Part shown: positions 5,718 through 9,659 of the stretch, piece by piece
Layout: every line of letters begins with the position of its first letter
How positions within the stretch are numbered: position 1 is the stretch's first letter
Assembly: GCA_964556145.1 (NCBI GenBank)
Contig: CAZKVD010000064.1
Location: 1 to 9,659 of the forward strand
Direction: 5' to 3'
DNA: 9,659 nucleotides
From: F1-20-MAGs119 sp964556145
GTDB lineage: Bacteria; Actinomycetota; Acidimicrobiia; Acidimicrobiales; Ilumatobacteraceae
Program-made: the position numbers and the translations under genes
Notes under the pieces: generated by a model
Seen by the model: only the letters and a program-made list of their open reading frames with translations
What the model was told of the DNA's origin: nothing
Databases searched by the model: none

Positions 5718-5930
5718 GAAGCGGCCCTTTCGGTCGAAGCCCCACCCCTATTGGGACCGCAGTTGATGGTCGATGCGTTGTTTGTCGCGGCGACGATGTG
5801 TAAGGACTTCCGTCGGGTTGACGAGGACGTCCGTCCTTTGGTTCGGAAGCATGGCACGTTCACGTCTCAATGTGTGCGCAAGACGGGTAGGCTCTCGGGG
5901 CCCCAAAAACGGCCATATGCAGCATTTCTC
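5718..5930. promoter_or_regulatory. 213-bp divergent intergenic region upstream of helR
   Basis: This is the longest non-coding stretch of the window and must hold the promoters of the secreted-protein gene (leftward) and helR (rightward). On the plus strand a TAGGCT box (5888-5893, TANNNT) is followed by an 8-bp perfect palindrome GGGGCCCC (5897-5904), which would overlap the expected start of transcription, leaving a leader of about 30 nt. TTGACG at 5818-5823 looks like a -35 element but has no partner at the right distance. I found no 19-bp rifampicin-associated element of the kind upstream of helR genes in other actinobacteria. Confidence 0.35.
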
Positions 5931-8042
5931 ATGACCGCGACCCACCCCGACATCCCCGAGGAACAGGCGTTCATCGACCACGCCTACGAATGCCTCGAGC
6001 AGAGCCGCACCGATGCATGGAAGCTCCGCGACCTCAGCGAGCCCGGCCTCGGGGGAACCTTTCAGGCCCGGTACGAACGCGACGTGTTCGACGAGGCGTT
6101 GATCAACCGTTTGACACAGCTCGACCTTGGTGATGCCGCCCTCGTCTTCGGCCGTATCGACCGCTACGCCGAGAGCCCCGACCGGGTCGAGAGTTTCCAC
6201 ATCGGTCGTCTTGCCGTGGCCGACCAGCAACGTGAACCGGTTGTCATTGACTGGCGCGCCCCCGTGGCCGAGCCGTTTTACCGCGCGACCGGACGCGACA
6301 CCATGGGCTTGGCGCGCCGTCGTCACTTCGCGGTCCAGGGACGCCAGTTGCTCGGAATCGAAGACGAACTGTTCGGTGACGGGCACATCGGTATCGGCCA
6401 CGACGACGGACTTGTCGAGAGCTCCGCCGGCCTGCGGGGTTACAGCACGTTGCTCGCCGCACTCGAACGTGGCCGCACCGGACAACTCGGCGACATCGTC
6501 GCCACCATCCAGTCGGAGCAGGACGAGATCATCCGCTCACCGCAACCCGGTGTACTCGTGGTCCAAGGCGGACCGGGTACGGGCAAAACGGTGGTGGCTC
6601 TGCACCGCGCTGCATACCTTCTCTATACGTACAGGTTCCCACTCGAGGACCAGGGTGTCCTCGTCATCGGACCCAACCGCGTCTTTCTTCGCTACATCGA
6701 ACGCGTGCTGCCGAGCCTCGGCGAAGCAGGCGTTCAGCAGGTGGTGCTGGGGGACCTCGTTCCCGGGGTGACCTACGGTGTGCGCGACTCGTGGACCGCT
6801 GCGCAGGTCAAGGGTGACTTGCGAATGGCAAAGGTTGTCGCGAAAGCGGCAAGCGATCGTGAACGCCCACTGAAGGAAGAACTGCGACTCCCGTTCCGTT
6901 CGGGCTACGTGCGCATGTCGCCTGAAACAACGGCCGAAATCGTGCGTGGTGCGCGTCGGCGCTACCGCCGACACAATGCTGCGCGCCGTTGGGTCGAGAA
7001 TGAAATTTTGTCGGTGCTCGCCGCATCGTGGCGTGAACCCGGTGTGTCGAACAGTGAGATGCGTGAAGCCGTGCGTATGCACCCCGACTACCGCATTGCG
7101 CTCGAGCGCATGTGGCCGGTACTCACACCGGCTGAATTGCTGAACGATCTCTACGGCTCGAAGGGATTGCTGCGTCTTGCGGGAGAGAAATATCTCGACG
7201 AACACGAATACATGTCGTTGTACCGACCGCGCGTCAGCAACATCGACGATGCGCGTTTCAGCGAACACGATGTGGCGGTGCTCGACGATGCATTCGAAGT
7301 TCTGGGTCCTTTGCCCCGGCGCGCGGGAAAGATCGACGAGAACGACGAGATTCGCACCTACGGTCACATTGTCGTCGACGAGGTGCAGGACCTCACCCCG
7401 ATGCAACTGCGGATGGTCACGCGACGATCACTCAATGGTTCGATGACTGTTGTCGGCGACATCGCCCAGGCAACGGGTGCGCTCGCTCCTGCATCGTGGG
7501 ACGACGTGCTCGCGCATCTGCCCGACCGCAAGGAACCGCGCGTCGTCGGGCTGTCGGTCGGCTACCGCATCCCCGGATCCATCATGAAATTGGCTGATCG
7601 CGTGATGGAGGCGGCTGCCCCCGGACTGCGCGCGCCGCGTTCGGTTCGCGAGGGTGGCACGCCACCCGAGTTCGTGTCAGTTGCCGCGGTCGGCTTGGCC
7701 GACGCGGTTGCCGACACGACAAGGCGACTCATGGGGGAACTCCCGGGTGGAAACGTTGCCGTGGTGTGCCCCGATGCGATGGTCGAACATCTTTCGGCAC
7801 ACCTCACGTCATCGGGCATCGTTCATGGCAAGGCCACCGCAAGCGCACTCGACACGGGTGTCACCGTGGTGCCGGTGAGTTTGGTCAAGGGTTTGGAACT
7901 CGACGGTGTCATCGTTGTCGAACCGAGCGACATCGTCGACGACGAAACCATGGGGCTGAGGGCGCTGTACGTGGCCTTGACCCGCGCGACGCAGCAGCTT
8001 GCCGTGGTGCATGCACGCGAGCTTCCGCTCTGCATGCGCTGA
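5931..8042 (+). CDS. helR: RNA polymerase recycling motor ATPase (HelR/HelD, UvrD-like superfamily 1)
   Basis: A complete 703-residue member of the actinobacterial HelD class. These ATPases bind RNA polymerase, prise open its clamp and free stalled or drug-bound enzyme; HelR of this group can protect against rifampicin. Visible parts are an N-terminal helical arm (1-60), the signature block FGRID...IGRLAVADQQREPVVIDWRAPVAEPFY (73-117), a Q-type motif IQSEQDEIIR (193-202), Walker A GGPGTGKT (213-220), a class-specific insert (about 275-440), Walker B VVDEVQDL (481-488), GDIAQ (509-513), YRIP (545-548), VPVSLVKGLELDGVIVVEP (647-665) and YVALTRATQ (680-688). The ATG at 5931 is chosen because it gives the usual N-terminus; the frame stays open 60 codons further upstream, without family resemblance. 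No Shine-Dalgarno sequence precedes it. It is divergent from the secreted-protein gene and converges on the lipoprotein gene. Family confidence is high; a rifampicin role is inference. Confidence 0.93.
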   Translation: MTATHPDIPEEQAFIDHAYECLEQSRTDAWKLRDLSEPGLGGTFQARYERDVFDEALINRLTQLDLGDAALVFGRIDRYAESPDRVESFHIGRLAVADQQREPVVIDWRAPVAEPFYRATGRDTMGLARRRHFAVQGRQLLGIEDELFGDGHIGIGHDDGLVESSAGLRGYSTLLAALERGRTGQLGDIVATIQSEQDEIIRSPQPGVLVVQGGPGTGKTVVALHRAAYLLYTYRFPLEDQGVLVIGPNRVFLRYIERVLPSLGEAGVQQVVLGDLVPGVTYGVRDSWTAAQVKGDLRMAKVVAKAASDRERPLKEELRLPFRSGYVRMSPETTAEIVRGARRRYRRHNAARRWVENEILSVLAASWREPGVSNSEMREAVRMHPDYRIALERMWPVLTPAELLNDLYGSKGLLRLAGEKYLDEHEYMSLYRPRVSNIDDARFSEHDVAVLDDAFEVLGPLPRRAGKIDENDEIRTYGHIVVDEVQDLTPMQLRMVTRRSLNGSMTVVGDIAQATGALAPASWDDVLAHLPDRKEPRVVGLSVGYRIPGSIMKLADRVMEAAAPGLRAPRSVREGGTPPEFVSVAAVGLADAVADTTRRLMGELPGGNVAVVCPDAMVEHLSAHLTSSGIVHGKATASALDTGVTVVPVSLVKGLELDGVIVVEPSDIVDDETMGLRALYVALTRATQQLAVVHARELPLCMR

Positions 8043-8078
8043 GCCGTGTCACCGGCCTGCATGCGCCGACGCGTGTCA
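8030..8078. repeat. Imperfect 22-bp direct repeat spanning two convergent gene ends
   Basis: Two 22-bp copies at 8030-8051 and 8057-8078 match at 19 positions and lie 27 bp apart. Both begin CTGCATGCGC and end CGTGTCA. The first contains the helR stop codon and the second contains the reverse-strand stop codon of the lipoprotein gene. A local duplication is the simplest origin. Confidence 0.6.
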
Positions 8079-8492
8079 GCCGTTGTCGACGATTGGTTCG
8101 ATTGCCAGACCGAGGAAGCGGGTTGCCTTGTCGGCATCGGCCGGGCGCTTTCGCTCGACCGAACTCGAGTACAGGTTGACGAGTCGCTGAAGCTCTTCGT
8201 TCTTGTCTTTGCCGAGGTCTTCGATTTGCGGTGTGATTGCCTGCCACGTGGCGCGAATGTCGGCCAACTTGGCGCGGGCCACGGACATTTCACCCGTTGC
8301 CACGTGGTTTCCCAGCCCGCTGCCGATTTCGATCAATTGCTCGAAGAGTTCGGTGACGGTGCCGCGCGGAATCGTGGTGGTGGTCGAAGCAGGTGACGTG
8401 CTGGTGGTTGCGCTGGAGTTGTCGATCGTCGTTGCGCAACCGGATGCAAGGGTGACGGTCGTCGCAGCGAGGATGAAGATGCGAAGTTTCAT
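8076..8492 (-). CDS. Small secreted lipoprotein
   Basis: A 138-residue protein with a lipoprotein signal peptide: basic KLR, hydrophobic core (5-16) and lipobox LASGC with Cys19 as the lipidation site. A Ser/Thr-rich spacer (26-40) precedes a helical domain (about 44-136) with charged and leucine-rich turns; no known family motif is recognised. It should be anchored on the outer face of the cytoplasmic membrane. Its ATG at 8492 overlaps the stop codon of the DtxR-type regulator (TGATG), so the two are translationally coupled and very likely functionally linked, for example in sensing, storing or passing on metal ions; that link is inference. The domain has no cysteine and one histidine (His63), so a classical metal-binding site is not apparent, although several Glu/Asp residues are present. 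It is convergent with helR. Confidence 0.82.
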   Translation of the reverse strand: MKLRIFILAATTVTLASGCATTIDNSSATTSTSPASTTTTIPRGTVTELFEQLIEIGSGLGNHVATGEMSVARAKLADIRATWQAITPQIEDLGKDKNEELQRLVNLYSSSVERKRPADADKATRFLGLAIEPIVDNG

Positions 8493-9160
8493 CAGCCCGC
8501 CGCAACAACCATGAGCTTGGACGATGCGTACGCATCGACCGTGACGTTGTTGCCGTTGACCGACACGACGACGCTGCCGTCGGTGTTCGTTGCGCTGACG
8601 GTTCCGCGACGACCCGGCAACAGTGCCGACGTTTCGAGGAAGTCGAGGAGCCCCGGTGTGAACTCGAGTGTCTCGGGGATGCGGGCGACGGTGAAGTCGT
8701 TGCCGGTGCGGATGTCGGCAAGCGGAAGCGCAGCTTCACCAACAAAGCCGGTGCCGGGGATCGGGTTGCCGTGCGGGCAGGTTGATGGATTGCCGAGAAC
8801 GTTGACCATCGCCGACTCGACTTCGTCGGACATCACGTGCTCCCACTTACCGGCTTCACGGTGTGCGGTCGCCCACGACAGACCGAGAATGTCGGTGAGG
8901 AAGCGCTCGGCGAGGCGGTGCTTCCTCACGACGCTGACGGCAAGTTCGAGGCCCGCCTCGGTGAGGCTGATGGCGGTGCCATCGGTGCGCAGCAAACCTT
9001 CGGCCTCCATGCGCTTGACCATCTCTGACACCGATGGACGCGACACCGACAGGCGGTCGGCGATGCGCGCCTGAATGACCGGAACGTTGTCCTCGTGGAG
9101 TTCGTAGATGCATTCGCAGTACTCCTCGAACGCTGGATGGTGTTCTCCGGGATGCGGCAT
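8492..9160 (-). CDS. DtxR/IdeR/MntR-family metal-dependent transcriptional regulator
   Basis: A 222-residue repressor of DtxR type. Residues 9-70 form the winged helix-turn-helix (VIQARIADRLSVSRPSVSEMVKRM region, 28-51), residues 75-140 the metal-binding and dimerisation domain with KHRLAERFLTDILGL, WEHVMSDEVE and CPHGNPIPG, and residues 143-222 an SH3/FeoA-like domain. Compared with DtxR, site-1 ligands are kept (His81, Glu85, His100) and Glu107-His108 of site 2 are kept, but Met10 is replaced by Glu13 and Cys102 by Gly104; Glu16 falls where MntR has Glu11. Metal choice (iron or manganese) is therefore unclear. The ATG at 9160 is preferred because a TAGGCT box lies 7 nt upstream; a start 15 codons earlier is possible. 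It is coupled to the lipoprotein gene and divergent from the Lhr-type helicase. The family is certain. Confidence 0.92.
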   Translation of the reverse strand: MPHPGEHHPAFEEYCECIYELHEDNVPVIQARIADRLSVSRPSVSEMVKRMEAEGLLRTDGTAISLTEAGLELAVSVVRKHRLAERFLTDILGLSWATAHREAGKWEHVMSDEVESAMVNVLGNPSTCPHGNPIPGTGFVGEAALPLADIRTGNDFTVARIPETLEFTPGLLDFLETSALLPGRRGTVSATNTDGSVVVSVNGNNVTVDAYASSKLMVVAAG

Positions 9161-9167
9161 GAAACCG

Positions 9168-9173
9168 AGCCTA
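9168..9173 (-). promoter_or_regulatory. Probable -10 box (TAGGCT) of the DtxR-type gene
   Basis: TAGGCT on the minus strand fits TANNNT and ends 7 nt before the ATG at 9160, suggesting leaderless or near-leaderless transcription. The overlapping ATTAGGCT resembles half of an IdeR/DtxR box (TTAGG...), so it could also be an autoregulatory half-site, but a second half is not evident. Confidence 0.4.
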
Positions 9174-9213
9174 ATGTCCCCACCTCGGTGGACGTCTTGT
9201 CGCACCCGTCAAT

Positions 9214-9219
9214 TAGCGT
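9214..9219 (+). promoter_or_regulatory. Possible -10 box (TAGCGT) of the Lhr-type helicase gene
   Basis: TAGCGT fits TANNNT and ends 8 nt before the GTG at 9228. There is no Shine-Dalgarno sequence and no clear -35 element. It is weaker than the boxes at 4127 and 4154 because of the longer spacing. Confidence 0.3.
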
Positions 9220-9227
9220 CACGTTCG

Positions 9228-9659
9228 GTGCTCGATTCATTCCGCCCCGCCGTTGCCGAGTGGTTTGCGACGTCGTTCGCCAGTCCCACTGCCGCGCAGT
9301 CGGCGGGTTGGCCGCGCATTGCTGCGCGCGAGCACACGCTCATTTGTGCGCCGACGGGCAGTGGCAAGACGCTGACGGCGTTCTTGTGGTCGATCAACGA
9401 ACTCGTGTCCACCCCGCCTCCGGCCGCGGGCGAGCGAACCCGTGTGCTGTACATCTCGCCTTTGCGCGCTCTTGCCTTCGACGTCGAGAAAAATCTGCGC
9501 GCACCACTGACGGGAATCGCACTTGCTGCCGAGCGCATGGGTGAAACGTTGAATGACGTGTCCGTGGGTCTGCGAACCGGCGACACGCCGACACGAGAGC
9601 GCGCAGCGATGCTGCGACGACCGCCCGATCTTCTCATCACCACCCCCGAGAGCCGGTTC
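9228..9659 (+). CDS. lhr: Lhr-type superfamily 2 DNA-repair helicase, N-terminal part
   Basis: The first 144 residues of a large DEAD/DEAH helicase; bacterial Lhr is about 1,500 residues, so some 90% lies beyond the right edge. Visible motifs are the F-x-P-x-V-x-x-WF opening, PTAAQ (20-24, Q motif region), Walker A APTGSGKT (41-48), motif Ia SPLRALAFDVEKNL (77-90), the RTGDTP block (116-121, the Lhr form of motif Ib) and TTPES (138-142). The combination VLYISPLRALAFDVEKNL plus GLRTGDT is specific to Lhr. The enzyme is a 3'-to-5' helicase induced by DNA damage in mycobacteria. The start is uncertain: GTG at 9228 gives the usual family N-terminus and follows a possible -10 box, but the frame is open upstream to an ATG at 9174 that would add 18 basic, Ser-rich residues. 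It is divergent from the DtxR-type gene, the spacer being 67 bp or only 13 bp depending on the start. Confidence 0.9.
   Translation, partial: MLDSFRPAVAEWFATSFASPTAAQSAGWPRIAAREHTLICAPTGSGKTLTAFLWSINELVSTPPPAAGERTRVLYISPLRALAFDVEKNLRAPLTGIALAAERMGETLNDVSVGLRTGDTPTRERAAMLRRPPDLLITTPESRF

Noticed and set aside
5751..5930. A 60-codon N-terminal extension of helR
   Set aside because: It does not resemble HelR N-termini, and the extension would overlap the promoter candidates; the ATG at 5931 gives the expected protein.
5718..5930. A rifampicin-associated element upstream of helR
   Set aside because: No 19-bp inverted repeat of that kind was found by eye; only the short GGGGCCCC palindrome is present.
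6537..7406. A 289-residue minus-strand frame inside helR
   Set aside because: It lies opposite conserved helicase motifs, has no family resemblance and no start signal.
1..9659. Mobile elements, CRISPR arrays, tRNA or rRNA genes, toxin-antitoxin or defence genes
   Set aside because: Both strands were read for transposase or integrase motifs, regular repeats and tRNA-like folds, and none was seen.

Overview
The window is one scaffold fragment of roughly 60% G+C (estimated by eye), gene-dense on both strands, with one 10-base run of N at 2235-2244. Several traits point to an actinobacterium, possibly one related to Acidimicrobiia: an actinobacterial HelR/HelD RNA-polymerase helicase, a secreted protein of an actinobacterial type, split-barrel (PPOX-fold) proteins of F420-type, GTG starts without Shine-Dalgarno sequences that sit just downstream of TANNNT boxes, and an IdeR/DtxR-type regulator. 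The lineage is inference; there is no rRNA or other strong marker here.

Region 1 (1-3029, minus strand) reads as a catabolic operon, transcribed leftward: a nitrilase-fold N-carbamoyl-beta-alanine amidohydrolase (pydC-like, cut at its 3' end by the gap), a dihydropyrimidinase/hydantoinase (hydA/pydB) and a CoA-acylating (methyl)malonate-semialdehyde dehydrogenase (mmsA, running off the left edge). Together they cover dihydrouracil/dihydrothymine -> N-carbamoyl-beta-amino acid -> beta-amino acid, plus the final semialdehyde -> acyl-CoA step. The dihydropyrimidine dehydrogenase and the beta-alanine transaminase are not in view.

Region 2 (3030-4773) holds small genes: a PPOX-fold/F420-type protein (+), an unrecognised 182-residue protein with a five-cysteine cluster and a Lys/Arg tail (-), a second PPOX-like protein (+) and a cold-shock protein (-). 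The unrecognised gene and the second PPOX gene diverge from a 45-bp spacer in which each GTG start lies exactly 6 nt after a TANNNT box, a strong leaderless signature.

Region 3 (4863-8042) holds a Sec-exported, Trp-rich protein (-) and, diverging from it across 213 bp, a complete HelR/HelD-type RNA-polymerase-recycling ATPase (+). That 213-bp spacer is the longest non-coding stretch of the window.

Region 4 (8076-9659) holds a DtxR-family metal regulator translationally coupled (TGATG) to a small lipoprotein (-), and the beginning of an Lhr-type DNA-repair helicase (+) that runs off the right edge. The regulator keeps several DtxR metal ligands but has Glu in place of Met10 and Gly in place of Cys102.

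I see no phage, CRISPR, transposon, tRNA, rRNA or defence island. Nothing here is clearly a new system. The least explained items are the five-cysteine protein, the DtxR-lipoprotein pair with its altered metal site, and the secreted protein.
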